Position numbers and translations under genes: made by a program | NCBI GenBank assembly: GCA_002731875.1 | Contig: PCCY01000010.1 | Coordinates: 43,379-107,378 of the forward strand | Length of the DNA stretch: 64,000 nt | Reading direction: 5' to 3' | Source of the DNA: Roseobacter sp. | GTDB taxonomy: Bacteria > Pseudomonadota > Alphaproteobacteria > Rhodobacterales > Rhodobacteraceae | The notes under the pieces: generated by a model | What the model saw: only the letters and a program-made list of their open reading frames with translations | What the model was told of the DNA's origin: nothing | Database searches by the model: none | In this document: positions 28,106 through 37,887 of the stretch, piece after piece | How positions within the stretch are numbered: the stretch's first letter is position 1 | Layout of the letters: each line of letters begins with the position of its first letter

Positions 28106-28171
28106 CACCTTGGTCCCATTACAAATCGACCGCGTAATCCATCGGTTGCGCGGTTGATCCTTTTGTAGGGC

Positions 28172-28807
28172 TTATTTCTCGGGGTCCACCAGGCGCAGGT
28201 AGCCCGGACGCGGTCGTTTTGGGTCACTGTCAAATACCGGCGGCTTTTCCGCAAATCCCTGAACAGGCCGTACGGCGGGCGGCGGCATATCCATGGGAAG
28301 CGACGCGCCGCCCGAACGAAGCGGGGTGATCTTTGCGCTTCTCATGTCAAAACGGCAGGGACTGCCCGGCGGGGTGCCTTTGGTCATGAGGCAACCAAGC
28401 ATCCGACTGGTGTCGCCCATATCGCTTTTTAGCGGCAAGAGCAGCATGCGTCCTTGTATCTGGCCCTCGCGGTTCCCAAGTTCGAGCATTCCGATTGCAG
28501 GGGTCTCGAACAGTTCTTCCATCATGAGATTAAAGCGTTGTCGTGCTTCTATTTGAATGAACGAGGTGATCGCCATACCGCGCACTTCCATTCCCATCAA
28601 CTCGTTCAGGTGGCTACCCGCGACGCGCAATCGTGCAACCCCCGGTTTGATGCGTTCCAGGATGAAGGCGTGGTGCAATGCGGGTTCCAGGCCTCTGGGG
28701 TCGATCTGGGACCGCTTGGGAATGATCTGTTCTCCGCGCAACGATTCCCAATACGCCTGGACTTGCGCCAACACGGTGAGATCGGGGTCTGAAACATCTT
28801 CTGTCAT
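28172..28807 (-). CDS. PAS_5 (DUF1457-like) domain protein
   Basis: The 211-residue product has a PAS-like region over residues about 20-140 (AQVQAYWESLRGEQIIPKRSQIDP; LERIKPGVARLRVAGSHLNELMGMEVRGM), matching the alphaproteobacterial PAS_5 family, and a Pro-rich tail. No output domain is present. It probably senses a small ligand or acts as a protein-interaction module; its partners are unknown. It is alone on the minus strand between aroG and yicC. Confidence 0.78.
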   Translation of the reverse strand: MTEDVSDPDLTVLAQVQAYWESLRGEQIIPKRSQIDPRGLEPALHHAFILERIKPGVARLRVAGSHLNELMGMEVRGMAITSFIQIEARQRFNLMMEELFETPAIGMLELGNREGQIQGRMLLLPLKSDMGDTSRMLGCLMTKGTPPGSPCRFDMRSAKITPLRSGGASLPMDMPPPAVRPVQGFAEKPPVFDSDPKRPRPGYLRLVDPEK

Positions 28808-29121
28808 TGAAATAATATTCTGTGGTTTTGGTTGCTTTGGCGTATCAAGTGGCGGTTAATTCTCTTTGTGGCGCGAAGACGCAATGCGTTAAATCCCCGC
28901 AGGTCTATGTCGTTCGCGGGGTAGCCACGGGACGGGCCGAGGGAACGTTGCACAATGGTATAGGCGGTTTTGCCGAATTTCGGCTAAAACTTTTCGGACA
29001 ATCTTAGGCGTTGGTTAATCCAAGAGGCGGGAACCCTCCCGAACCTTCAGGCTTTTGACTTGCTCCGATAGAAAGTTTGGCCTTTAAGGCGGGCAACAGT
29101 GCCAGCAGACAAGGACCACCC
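28808..29121. other. Divergent intergenic region, PAS gene to yicC
   Basis: About 314 bp with both promoters expected. No clear operator, hairpin or short gene was seen. Confidence 0.45.
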
Positions 29122-30012
29122 ATGATACGTTCGATGACCGGTTTCGCTTCGGGAAGTGGTGCTTTGACACCGCATAGTTGGGCGTGGGAAATACGGGCTG
29201 TCAACGGCAAGGGGCTGGATCTGCGCCTGCGTGTGCCCGACTGGATCGACGGGCTCGAGATTGCGTTGCGCAAGCAGCTGAGCGATGCACTGGTGCGCGG
29301 CAACGTGACCTGCAATCTCAGGATGACCCGCGACGAAGGTACCGGAACCCTAAGCGTTAACGCCGTCCAGCTTGATGCCGTTCTTGACGCCCTGCACGAG
29401 ATCGAAGCCCGGGCAATGGATGCCGGTGTATCGCTAGCGCCGTCAAAAGCCACCGATATCGTCACCATGCGCGGCGTGTTGGAACAAGCGCCGCAGGTGG
29501 ATGATGTGCCTGCGCTAAGTGCCGCGTTGCAGGAGGATTTTGCAACAATATTGGCGGATTTCAATTCTATGCGGGTCAACGAGGGCGCGGCGTTGGATCA
29601 GGTTTTGCGGTCGCAACTGACAGAAATCGAGGAATTGACCGGTCGCGCCAAGCTGGTAGCCGCGCAACGCAAAGACGAGATGGCGCGCATCCTAAAGCGC
29701 AATCTTGCACGGGTTCTTGATAACAGTGACGGTGTAGATGAAAACCGTCTGGCACAAGAACTGGCGATAATCGCCGTGAAATCGGACGTGACCGAGGAAA
29801 TAGACCGATTGCACGCCCATATCAATGCCGCGCGTGAACTGCTGCATCACGGCGGGCCCGTGGGGCGAAAGCTCGATTTCCTGATGCAAGAATTCAACCG
29901 CGAAGCCAATACCTTGTGCAGCAAGGCACAAGACACCGATCTGACCCAGATCGGGCTGGCGTTGAAAGCAATAATCGACCAGATGCGCGAACAAGTGCAG
30001 AACGTGGAGTAA
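29122..30012 (+). CDS. yicC: YicC family endoribonuclease-like protein
   Basis: The 296-residue protein begins MIRSMTGFASGSG, the invariant YicC start, has WEIRAVNGKGLDLRLR, and ends with the DUF1732 region (SDVTEEIDRLHAHINAARELL; GRKLDFLMQEFNREANTL). E. coli YicC is reported as an RNase. The ATG at 29122 was chosen for this motif; AAGGA lies upstream. It is three bases before gmk, a common pairing in proteobacteria. Confidence 0.92.
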   Translation: MIRSMTGFASGSGALTPHSWAWEIRAVNGKGLDLRLRVPDWIDGLEIALRKQLSDALVRGNVTCNLRMTRDEGTGTLSVNAVQLDAVLDALHEIEARAMDAGVSLAPSKATDIVTMRGVLEQAPQVDDVPALSAALQEDFATILADFNSMRVNEGAALDQVLRSQLTEIEELTGRAKLVAAQRKDEMARILKRNLARVLDNSDGVDENRLAQELAIIAVKSDVTEEIDRLHAHINAARELLHHGGPVGRKLDFLMQEFNREANTLCSKAQDTDLTQIGLALKAIIDQMREQVQNVE

Positions 30013-30015
30013 GAC

Positions 30016-30657
30016 ATGAGCGAGCGTCGCGGCCTATTGATCATTCTGAGCTCACCGTCCGGTGCGGGCAAGTCAACCTTGGCACGCAAACTGCGCGACT
30101 GGGATGCATCATTGCAATTTTCGGTATCGGCGACGACCCGTAAACCCAGGGTCGGGGAGACGGATGCAAAAGATTACTATTTCGTCTCCGAAGATGAATT
30201 CCGCAAATACGTCAACGAAGGCGAAATGCTGGAACATGCGCGGGTTTTCAACAACTATTACGGATCACCAAAGGGGCCGGTGCAAAAGGCGATAGATAAC
30301 GGACGCGATGTTTTGTTTGATGTCGACTGGCAGGGTGCCCAGCAAATCAGCAACTCATCTCTCAAGCAGCATGTGCTGTCGATCTTCATCTTGCCGCCGT
30401 CAATCCGCGAACTGCGCCGTCGTCTGGAAACCCGCGGCCAGGATGATCACGATACAATTGCGTTGCGGATGGAGAAAAGCTGGGACGAGATCAGCCACTG
30501 GGACGGTTATGATTATGTGCTTGTTAATGACGATCTTGTCGACACCGAAGCGCGTTTGAAGGCGATCATCACCGCGGAACGATTGCGGCTTTCCCAGCAG
30601 CCGAAACTGGTGGATCATGTGCGCGCATTGCAATCTGAATTCGAGGATACAAAATGA
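30016..30657 (+). CDS. gmk: Guanylate kinase
   Basis: The 213-residue enzyme has the P-loop [13 protein letters not shown]-binding signature [21 protein letters not shown], and [11 protein letters not shown]. It phosphorylates GMP to GDP. Its stop overlaps the next start by four bases (ATGA), so gmk and the carbonic anhydrase-like gene are coupled. Confidence 0.95.
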   Translation: MSERRGLLIILSSPSGAGKSTLARKLRDWDASLQFSVSATTRKPRVGETDAKDYYFVSEDEFRKYVNEGEMLEHARVFNNYYGSPKGPVQKAIDNGRDVLFDVDWQGAQQISNSSLKQHVLSIFILPPSIRELRRRLETRGQDDHDTIALRMEKSWDEISHWDGYDYVLVNDDLVDTEARLKAIITAERLRLSQQPKLVDHVRALQSEFEDTK

Positions 30658-31175
30658 CCCTATACGCTTTGGCCGACATTCGTCCCGACGTGGATCCTGA
30701 CGCATGGGTTGCGCCTGATGCCAATGTGATCGGTAACGTCGTGCTCGAGGCGGGTACATCCGTGTGGTTCGGCGCAACACTTCGCGGCGACAACGAAAGA
30801 ATTCACGTCGGAAAAGGCAGCAACGTTCAAGAAAATTCGGTTTTCCACACCGATCCCGGATGCCCGCTGACGATTGGTGAAAACTGCACCATCGGGCACA
30901 AGGTCATGCTGCATGGCTGCACGATCGGGGACAATTCGCTTGTCGGAATGGGTGCCACAGTGCTGAACGGTGCCAAGATCGGCAAGAATTGTCTGATCGG
31001 GGCCGGGGCCCTGATCACCGAAAACAAGGTGATTCCGGATGGATCGTTGGTGATGGGTGCGCCGGGCAAGGTCGTGCGGGATCTGGATGCAGCAGCGATA
31101 GCCGGGCTGACGGCCAGTGCGCGACACTATCAGGAAAACGCCCGGCGGTTTCGCCAAGACCTCGCGCCAGTCTGA
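30654..31175 (+). CDS. Gamma carbonic anhydrase family protein
   Basis: The 173-residue protein is a left-handed beta-helix of hexapeptide repeats with metal-binding histidines in [21 protein letters not shown] and neighbouring turns. It belongs to the YrdA/PaaY-like gamma-CA group; whether it hydrates CO2 is not certain for this group. It overlaps gmk by four bases and precedes phoR by three, so it might be read into phoR. Confidence 0.88.
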   Translation: MTLYALADIRPDVDPDAWVAPDANVIGNVVLEAGTSVWFGATLRGDNERIHVGKGSNVQENSVFHTDPGCPLTIGENCTIGHKVMLHGCTIGDNSLVGMGATVLNGAKIGKNCLIGAGALITENKVIPDGSLVMGAPGKVVRDLDAAAIAGLTASARHYQENARRFRQDLAPV

Positions 31176-31178
31176 CTG

Positions 31179-32222
31179 GTGGTGTTACGTCCTCATCTGC
31201 CTGATCTTCTTGCAGCACTGCCGCTGCCGACCTTGGCGGTAAACCGGGCCGAACGCATTGTAGCGATGAATACCGAAGCCCAAGCCCTGCTGGGTAGCAC
31301 TGCGATAGACCGTCATTACATCAACGTGCTGCGTCAGCCGGCGGTGGTGGATGCGGTGGAACAGTGTCAACAAGACAGCACCCCCCGCGAGGCGCAGTAC
31401 CTGGCCAACGACGGCGGCAACGATACGACCTATCGTGTACATGTGCGCAAGGTCTCGGGAATGGACTATGTTCTGCTCAGCTTCCAGGACATTACCCAGT
31501 TGGCCAATGCAAGTCAGATGCGCCGCGATTTTGTGGCCAATGTCAGCCACGAACTGCGAACACCGCTGACGGCCTTGATGGGTTTCATCGAAACCCTGCG
31601 CGGCCCCGCGCGCGATGATGCCGCCGCGCGCGACAGGTTTCTTGGTATCATGACCGGTGAGGCCGAGCGGATGAACCGGTTGGTCGGCGATCTCTTGTCA
31701 CTGTCACGGGTTGAATCCGATGAACGGGTGCGCCCTACCGACAAGGTTGATTTGCGCTATGTCCTGCAATCGACGCTGCGCAACCTGAATCCGCTGGCAG
31801 ACGAGGCGAATGTCACGCTGGTCCTGCTGATGGGTGACGACCCGATGCCGTTGCTGGGCGACACCGATCAGCTTTTGCAGGTATTCACCAATCTGATCGA
31901 AAACGCGATAAAGTATGGCGGCAAAGGCAAAAAAGTGGAAATCCAAGTCGAGCAAACCCTGCGCGACCCGTCTTTGCGCGGCCCTGCGGTACAGGTTACC
32001 GTGCGCGATCACGGACCGGGCATCGACCCCATCCACCTGCCGCGCCTGACCGAACGATTCTACCGTGCCGATAGCCATCGCAGCCGGGCGTTGGGGGGCA
32101 CCGGATTGGGGTTGGCCATCGTAAAACATATATTGAACCGGCATCGCGGACGGCTGAAAATCAGCAGCAGTCTGGGGCAGGGCGCGAAGTTCATTGTAAT
32201 TTTACCGATGGATATGACGTAA
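31179..32222 (+). CDS. phoR: Phosphate regulon sensor histidine kinase, cytosolic form
   Basis: This 347-residue protein has an N-terminal PAS-like domain (about 10-105), a HisKA domain with His124 in NVSHELRTPL, and HATPase motifs N (NLIENAIKYGG), G1 (DHGPGID) and G2 (GGTGLGLAIV). It phosphorylates PhoB under phosphate limitation. No hydrophobic stretch long enough for a membrane segment is present, unlike E. coli PhoR, which fits sensing through the Pst complex and PhoU. The start is GTG at 31179. It lies upstream of pstS with the PHO box between. Confidence 0.9.
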   Translation: MVLRPHLPDLLAALPLPTLAVNRAERIVAMNTEAQALLGSTAIDRHYINVLRQPAVVDAVEQCQQDSTPREAQYLANDGGNDTTYRVHVRKVSGMDYVLLSFQDITQLANASQMRRDFVANVSHELRTPLTALMGFIETLRGPARDDAAARDRFLGIMTGEAERMNRLVGDLLSLSRVESDERVRPTDKVDLRYVLQSTLRNLNPLADEANVTLVLLMGDDPMPLLGDTDQLLQVFTNLIENAIKYGGKGKKVEIQVEQTLRDPSLRGPAVQVTVRDHGPGIDPIHLPRLTERFYRADSHRSRALGGTGLGLAIVKHILNRHRGRLKISSSLGQGAKFIVILPMDMT

Positions 32223-32263
32223 GTTGCTATATTTATGACAGATGAACGTTGAAATTTCCCCTT

Positions 32264-32292
32264 CTGTCATGAAACTGTAACACGAGTGTCAC
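32264..32292 (+). promoter_or_regulatory. Triple PHO box upstream of pstS
   Basis: Three 7-bp repeats, CTGTCAT (32264), CTGTAAC (32275) and GTGTCAC (32286), lie exactly 11 bp apart with 4-bp AT-rich spacers, which is the PhoB-binding arrangement. A further GTGTCAT lies at 32302 out of phase. A TAAATA -10-like element follows at 32310. They sit 80-110 bp before the pstS start. Confidence 0.85.
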
Positions 32293-32373
32293 AAAAGCTA
32301 AGTGTCATCTAAATATTGGTGCGGCCAGATCACCATGGGGGTGGTCAGAAATTCTAAGCTGACAGGAGACATC

Positions 32374-33414
32374 ATGTCGCTCGTTAAATTCACCACTTCC
32401 GCGTTCGCTATCGCGGCTTTATCCGCAACCGCGGCTGCCGCGCGGGATCAGGTCCAGATCGCTGGTTCGTCCACCGTCCTGCCCTATGCGTCCATCGTTG
32501 CCGAGGCCTTTGGCGAAAATTTTGACTTCCCCACGCCGGTTGTAGAATCGGGCGGCTCTTCCGCGGGTCTCAAGCGGTTTTGCGAAGGTGTAGGCGAGAA
32601 TACGATCGACATTGCAAATGCTTCTCGCAAGATCAAAAGCTCCGAAGTCGAGGTGTGCGCAGCCAATGGTGTGACCGACATCATCGAAGTCCAGATCGGC
32701 TATGACGGTATCGTTTTCGCCTCGGATATCAACGGTAACACCTTCGAATTCACCCCGGAAGACTGGTACAAGGCCCTGTCCTCGGAAGTGGTGGTTGATG
32801 GCAAGATCGTCGCGAACCCCAACAAAAACTGGTCTGACGTCAACGCGAACTTCCCCGACCAGCCGATCCAGGCTTATATTCCCGGTACCAAGCACGGCAC
32901 ACGTGAAGTGTTTGAAGACAAGGTGATTTTGGCTGGCTGTGAAGCCACCGGTGACTTTGAGGTTTTCAAGACCGCCAACGGTGACGATAAAAAAGCTGCG
33001 GAAAAAGCCTGTATCGCGCTGCGCACAGACGGTGTGTCCGTGGACATCGACGGTGACTATACCGAAACGCTGGCCCGCATCGAAAGCAACAAGGACGGCA
33101 TCGGCGTGTTCGGTCTGGCGTTCTATGAGAACAACACAGACAAGCTGCAAGTGGCGACAATGGGCGGCGTAGAACCCTCTGTCGAAACCATTTCAGCAGG
33201 TGATTACCCTGTGTCCCGCCCGTTGTTCTTCTATGTCAAGAAAGCGCATATCGGCGTTATTCCGGGCTTGAAAGAATACGCTGAATTTTTCGTCGCCGAC
33301 GAAATCGCGGGGCCTGATGGTCCGTTGGCAGAATACGGGTTGGTATCCGATCCCGAACTGGCAAAGACCCAAGCTATTGTCGCTGACGAAGTCGTCATGG
33401 GTAGCGATTCCTAA
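32374..33414 (+). CDS. pstS: Phosphate ABC transporter substrate-binding protein
   Basis: The 346-residue protein has a signal peptide (MSLVKFTTSAFAIAALSATAAAA) and the PstS pattern QIAGSSTVLPYASIVAEAFG with VESGGSSAGLKRF, which bind phosphate. GGAGAC precedes the ATG. It is the first gene after the PHO box. A strong terminator follows, giving more PstS than the membrane parts. Confidence 0.93.
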   Translation: MSLVKFTTSAFAIAALSATAAAARDQVQIAGSSTVLPYASIVAEAFGENFDFPTPVVESGGSSAGLKRFCEGVGENTIDIANASRKIKSSEVEVCAANGVTDIIEVQIGYDGIVFASDINGNTFEFTPEDWYKALSSEVVVDGKIVANPNKNWSDVNANFPDQPIQAYIPGTKHGTREVFEDKVILAGCEATGDFEVFKTANGDDKKAAEKACIALRTDGVSVDIDGDYTETLARIESNKDGIGVFGLAFYENNTDKLQVATMGGVEPSVETISAGDYPVSRPLFFYVKKAHIGVIPGLKEYAEFFVADEIAGPDGPLAEYGLVSDPELAKTQAIVADEVVMGSDS

Positions 33415-33426
33415 ACCTTTCATTCT

Positions 33427-33462
33427 ACCCGGAGAGACTTTAACCTCTCCGGGTCGTTTTTT
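33427..33462 (+). terminator. pstS-pstC attenuator
   Basis: Perfect 10-bp arms ACCCGGAGAG (33427-33436) and CTCTCCGGGT (33445-33454), loop of 8, followed by CG and six T. It sits directly between pstS and pstC, so most transcripts should stop after pstS. Confidence 0.85.
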
Positions 33463-33517
33463 GTCTGATATCAAGCAATGATGGGTCCGCGTTTGGATCA
33501 CGACTTGGGGGCTTTGC

Positions 33518-35017
33518 ATGCGCAACTTTCTGAATGTGGCACCGACCACGGTTTTGGTGCTCGTGCTGTTGGCGCTGACGCTGGTGGCCTTCGGAATGGT
33601 GCGCAGCCGTGCAATGGCTTCGGTGGGCGGAGATTCCCGCAAGCTGCATTCCCTCCCGAATTATTATGGCTACAACGCCGCCTTGTTTACGGCGATTCCG
33701 TCATTGTTCGTGCTGGTGGCCTGGCTGCTGATCCAACCTGTTGTGATCCAGAACGCTGTGATCGAAATGATCCCACAAAGCGCGATCGCCGAAGGGTCTT
33801 CGGTCAGCTTGGTCATGAGCGACGTGACCCGCGTTGCCAACGGGCTGGACGCGGCGGTTCAAGCCGGGGCCATCGATGCCGACCGGGCGCGCAACCTGTC
33901 GTCAAACGACACTGACGTGCGCGCGTTGCTGGCAGAAAGCGGCGTGGCGCTTGGGTCAGACGTCAGCCCCGAGGTTCTGGCGGCAGCACAGCGATATCGC
34001 AGCATGCAGGGTACGGGCCGGCTGCTGATGATTGCCATTGTCAGCACCATCGCATTGGCCGGGTTACTGTTTGCTTTTCGCGTAACAACAGAAAAATTCC
34101 GCGCGCGGAACATGGTCGAACGGTTCTTGCTGTCCATGCTGATTGCCGCGGCTTCGCTGGCGATCCTGACGACTGTGGGGATCGTCCTGTCGATGCTGTT
34201 TGAAACGATCAACTTCTTCAAGCTCCACCCATGGCAGGACTTTTTCCTGGGCACCACCTGGGCCCCGAATTTCCGGGGTGACAGTGAGCTGTCGATCCTG
34301 CCATTGCTGTGGGGCACCCTGTATATTTCGTTGATCGCACTGCTGGTTGCGGTTCCCATCGGGTTATTTGCCGCAATTTACCTATCCGAATACGCCAATG
34401 GCAAGGTCCGCGCCTTTGCCAAACCGTTGCTCGAAATACTCGCCGGTATCCCGACTATCGTCTATGGTCTGTTCGCCCTTCTGACGGTGGGCCCGTTTTT
34501 GGTCAATCTGTTTGGACGCGGGGAAAACGGCATATTGGGCGTGGACTGGATGAGCGGCGCAACATCCGTACTGACCGCCGGGTTGGTCATGGGGATCATG
34601 TTGATTCCATTTGTCTCCTCGCTGAGCGATGACATCATCAATGCGGTGCCTCAGTCCTTGCGTGACGGGTCTTTCGGGCTTGGGGCCACCCATAGCGAAA
34701 CCATCCGTCAGGTTGTCTTGCCGGCTGCGTTGCCGGGTATTGTCGGTGCTGTCTTGCTGGCCGCCAGCCGTGCGATCGGCGAAACCATGATCGTCGTGCT
34801 GGGGGCAGGGGCCATCGCCAGAATATCCGCCAATCCGCTTGAGGCGATGACAACCATCACCACGCGCATCGTGAGCCAGCTTACCGGCGACACCGACTTT
34901 GCCAGCCCCGAAACGCTGGTGGCTTTCGCGCTTGGGCTGACGTTGTTCGTTCTGACCTTGGGGCTGAACGTACTGGCGCTGTATATCGTGCGCAAATACC
35001 GGGAGCAGTATGAATGA
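33518..35017 (+). CDS. pstC: Phosphate ABC transporter permease PstC (long form)
   Basis: The 499-residue protein has the membrane domain of PstC in its C-terminal half (LWGTLYISLIALLVAVPIGL; GETMIVVLGAGA). The N-terminal ~200 residues add further membrane segments with a periplasmic loop, longer than in E. coli (319 residues), as seen in other alphaproteobacteria. It overlaps pstA by four bases. Confidence 0.92.
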   Translation: MRNFLNVAPTTVLVLVLLALTLVAFGMVRSRAMASVGGDSRKLHSLPNYYGYNAALFTAIPSLFVLVAWLLIQPVVIQNAVIEMIPQSAIAEGSSVSLVMSDVTRVANGLDAAVQAGAIDADRARNLSSNDTDVRALLAESGVALGSDVSPEVLAAAQRYRSMQGTGRLLMIAIVSTIALAGLLFAFRVTTEKFRARNMVERFLLSMLIAAASLAILTTVGIVLSMLFETINFFKLHPWQDFFLGTTWAPNFRGDSELSILPLLWGTLYISLIALLVAVPIGLFAAIYLSEYANGKVRAFAKPLLEILAGIPTIVYGLFALLTVGPFLVNLFGRGENGILGVDWMSGATSVLTAGLVMGIMLIPFVSSLSDDIINAVPQSLRDGSFGLGATHSETIRQVVLPAALPGIVGAVLLAASRAIGETMIVVLGAGAIARISANPLEAMTTITTRIVSQLTGDTDFASPETLVAFALGLTLFVLTLGLNVLALYIVRKYREQYE

Positions 35018-36354
35018 CTGATTTGCCAGACCATACCCAGCCACAGCGGTCGTTGCTTCAGCAAGACGCACGCACCGTCAAGCGCAACCGGGCCGAAAAG
35101 CGTTTCAAGATGTATGGCATCGTCGCCATTGCCATCGGGTTGCTCATGTTGGCGATTTTGCTCGTGACGATTGTCGGTCGTGGTACCGGTGCGTTTCAGC
35201 AGACCTTTCTCACGCTGGATGTGCAGCTGCTAGAAGCAAAGCTGGACAAGAAAGGCGACCGCAATATCGAGGACATCAAGAAGGTTTCGACCTTCGGTTA
35301 TGCGCCGTTGATGTCGGCGGCACTTGAAGCCAAAGTTGCGACGCTAGGGATCCAGACCGAGCTGAAGCCAAAGGCAATGGCCGACATCCTGTCAAAGGAT
35401 GCAGCTGCACAGCTGCGCGACTTTGTGCTGGCCAACCCTGACCTGATCGGCACCTCTGTGGAGTTCAAGTTTTTGACCAACAGCCGGGTCGACGGGTACA
35501 TGAAGGGGCGCGTCAGCCGCGAAAGCATTGCCAACGACAAGAATATCAATGCCGCACAGCTTGATCTGGTAGACGCGCTGCACGCTGCGGGTGCGTTGCA
35601 AACGCAGTTCAACCTTTCGTTCATCACCGGGGCAGACGCATCTGACGCCCGCCCCGAAGCCGCTGGCATGGGGGTCGCGATGATCGGGTCCTTGTTCATG
35701 ATGTTGGTGGTGTTGATACTTGCGCTTCCGATCGGGGTTGCTGCTTCGATCTATCTTGAGGAATTCGCACCCAAAAATCTGCTTACCGATATCATCGAAG
35801 TCAACATAGCCAACCTCGCGGCGGTCCCGTCGATTGTTTTCGGCATCCTGGGGCTCGCGGTGTTCATCAATTACATGCATTTGCCAAACTCGGCTCCTCT
35901 GGTGGGCGGGCTGGTGCTGACGCTCATGACCTTGCCGACAATCATCATTTCGACCCGCGCATCGCTGAAATCGGTGCCGCCGTCGATCCGCGATGCTGCA
36001 CTGGGGGTAGGCGCGTCCAAGATGCAATCGGTGTTTCACCATGTGTTGCCTCTGGCCGCACCGGGCATTCTGACCGGTACCATCATCGGTCTGGCGCAGG
36101 CCTTGGGGGAAACGGCACCGTTGCTTCTGATCGGCATGGTCGGCTTTATCGCGTCGAACCCGCCTGATAGCATCGCTTCAGGCTTGCTTGCGCCCAATTC
36201 TGCAATGCCTGCACAGATCTATGAATGGGCTAAACGTGCCGACCCAGCATTTTACGAAAGAGCCTGGGGTGGTATCATCATTTTGCTGGTCTTCTTGGTA
36301 ACGATGAATGCGATCGCCGTCCTGTTACGCCGTCGTTTTGAACGACGCTGGTAA
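35014..36354 (+). CDS. pstA: Phosphate ABC transporter permease PstA (long form)
   Basis: This 446-residue protein has one N-terminal membrane segment, a soluble insertion (about 60-200), then the PstA membrane domain with [27 protein letters not shown] and [26 protein letters not shown]. It is longer than E. coli PstA (296). With PstC it forms the channel. It lies 18 bases before pstB. Confidence 0.93.
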   Translation: MTDLPDHTQPQRSLLQQDARTVKRNRAEKRFKMYGIVAIAIGLLMLAILLVTIVGRGTGAFQQTFLTLDVQLLEAKLDKKGDRNIEDIKKVSTFGYAPLMSAALEAKVATLGIQTELKPKAMADILSKDAAAQLRDFVLANPDLIGTSVEFKFLTNSRVDGYMKGRVSRESIANDKNINAAQLDLVDALHAAGALQTQFNLSFITGADASDARPEAAGMGVAMIGSLFMMLVVLILALPIGVAASIYLEEFAPKNLLTDIIEVNIANLAAVPSIVFGILGLAVFINYMHLPNSAPLVGGLVLTLMTLPTIIISTRASLKSVPPSIRDAALGVGASKMQSVFHHVLPLAAPGILTGTIIGLAQALGETAPLLLIGMVGFIASNPPDSIASGLLAPNSAMPAQIYEWAKRADPAFYERAWGGIIILLVFLVTMNAIAVLLRRRFERRW

Positions 36355-36371
36355 GAGCGGAAGGCAAGGCA

Positions 36372-37169
36372 ATGAAAGATAACGTAATTTCGGAGACCGA
36401 CGTAATGTCAAACAAGATCAAAATCGCGGCTCGCAACGTGCAGGTGTACTATGGCGATAACCATGCGATCAAGGACGTGTCGGTTGATATCCTGGACAAG
36501 ACCGTAACTGCCTTTATCGGCCCGTCAGGGTGCGGAAAATCGACTTTCCTGCGCTGTATCAATCGGATGAACGACACGATTGCGATCAGTTCTGTACAAG
36601 GCGACATTCTGATTGACGGCGAAGACATCTACGACAGTAACGTCGATCCGGTACAGCTTCGCGCCAAGGTTGGCATGGTATTTCAAAAGCCGAACCCGTT
36701 TCCGAAATCGATCTACGATAACGTGGCCTATGGGCCCCGGATCCACGGGCTGGCCCGAAACAAGGCCGACCTGGACGAGATCGTCGAGCGCGCCCTTAAA
36801 CGAGCCGCGATCTGGAACGAAGTCAAGGACCGGCTTCTTGCGCCCGGTACCGGCCTGTCGGGGGGGCAGCAGCAGCGTCTTTGCATTGCCCGTGCCATCG
36901 CGACCGAACCCGAAGTTCTGTTGATGGACGAGCCGTGTTCGGCGCTTGACCCGATCGCGACGGCGCAGGTCGAGGAGCTGATCGATGAGCTACGACAGGA
37001 TTATTCGGTGGTCATCGTGACCCATTCGATGCAGCAGGCTGCACGGGTCAGTCAGAAAACCGCGTTTTTCCACCTTGGGCACCTCGTGGAATACGGAGAA
37101 ACCGATAAAATCTTCACGTCTCCGGAGGACCCTAGAACCGAAAGCTATATCACTGGCCGGATTGGATAA
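36372..37169 (+). CDS. pstB: Phosphate ABC transporter ATP-binding protein
   Basis: The 265-residue ATPase has Walker [10 protein letters not shown], signature LSGGQQQRL and Walker [24 protein letters not shown] is typical for PstB. It drives phosphate uptake by PstCA. An internal ATG at codon 12 is an alternative start. PhoU follows after five bases. Confidence 0.95.
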   Translation: MKDNVISETDVMSNKIKIAARNVQVYYGDNHAIKDVSVDILDKTVTAFIGPSGCGKSTFLRCINRMNDTIAISSVQGDILIDGEDIYDSNVDPVQLRAKVGMVFQKPNPFPKSIYDNVAYGPRIHGLARNKADLDEIVERALKRAAIWNEVKDRLLAPGTGLSGGQQQRLCIARAIATEPEVLLMDEPCSALDPIATAQVEELIDELRQDYSVVIVTHSMQQAARVSQKTAFFHLGHLVEYGETDKIFTSPEDPRTESYITGRIG

Positions 37170-37174
37170 ATATC

Positions 37175-37882
37175 ATGCAAGAACAACATATTGCTTCTGC
37201 TTTTGACCGAGACCTGGAAAGCGTTCAGGCCCAAATCATGAAAATGGGCGGCATGGTCGAAGACGCCATCCGTCTTGCGGCGCAGTCGCTTGAGACCCGC
37301 GATGAAGAATTGGCCAATCAGGTGCGGGCAGGGGACAAGCCCATCGATGCCCTGGAAGAGCTTATCAACGAACGAGCCGCCCGTATTATCGCCTTGCGGG
37401 CACCTACAGCCGTAGATTTACGGTTGATCTTGAGCGTGATCAAGATCAGCGCCAGCCTGGAACGTATTGGCGATTATGCAAAAAACATGGCCAAGCGCAA
37501 TTCGGTTCTGGCGCAGTTGCCGCCGGTGGCGGACAGCGCAGGAGCCATCCGGCGCATGTGCAAAACCGTCGAGATCATGCTGAAGGATGCGCTTGACTCC
37601 TATGTGCAGCGTGATGCGACCCTGGCCATGGATGTCATCGCGCGCGATGAAGATGTCGACCAGATGTATAATGCGCTGTTTCGCGAATTCCTGACGTTCA
37701 TGATGGAAGATCCCCGCAACATCACATCGTGCATGCATCTGCATTTCATCGCCAAAAACGTTGAGCGTATGGGCGATCTGGTTACGTCCATCGCCGAACA
37801 GGTAGTCTATCTTGTTACCGGAACCCAGCCCGATGAGGATCGGCCCAAAGCCGATGATACGTCGACCAACCTGAAGGTCTAA
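37175..37882 (+). CDS. phoU: Phosphate signalling complex protein PhoU
   Basis: The 235-residue protein has two PhoU three-helix repeats (about 15-110 and 120-215), with RAGDKPIDALEELINERAAR and NVERMGDLVTSIAEQV. It links the Pst transporter with PhoR, repressing it when phosphate is plentiful. It is five bases after pstB and five before phoB. Confidence 0.94.
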   Translation: MQEQHIASAFDRDLESVQAQIMKMGGMVEDAIRLAAQSLETRDEELANQVRAGDKPIDALEELINERAARIIALRAPTAVDLRLILSVIKISASLERIGDYAKNMAKRNSVLAQLPPVADSAGAIRRMCKTVEIMLKDALDSYVQRDATLAMDVIARDEDVDQMYNALFREFLTFMMEDPRNITSCMHLHFIAKNVERMGDLVTSIAEQVVYLVTGTQPDEDRPKADDTSTNLKV

Positions 37883-37887
37883 GGCCC

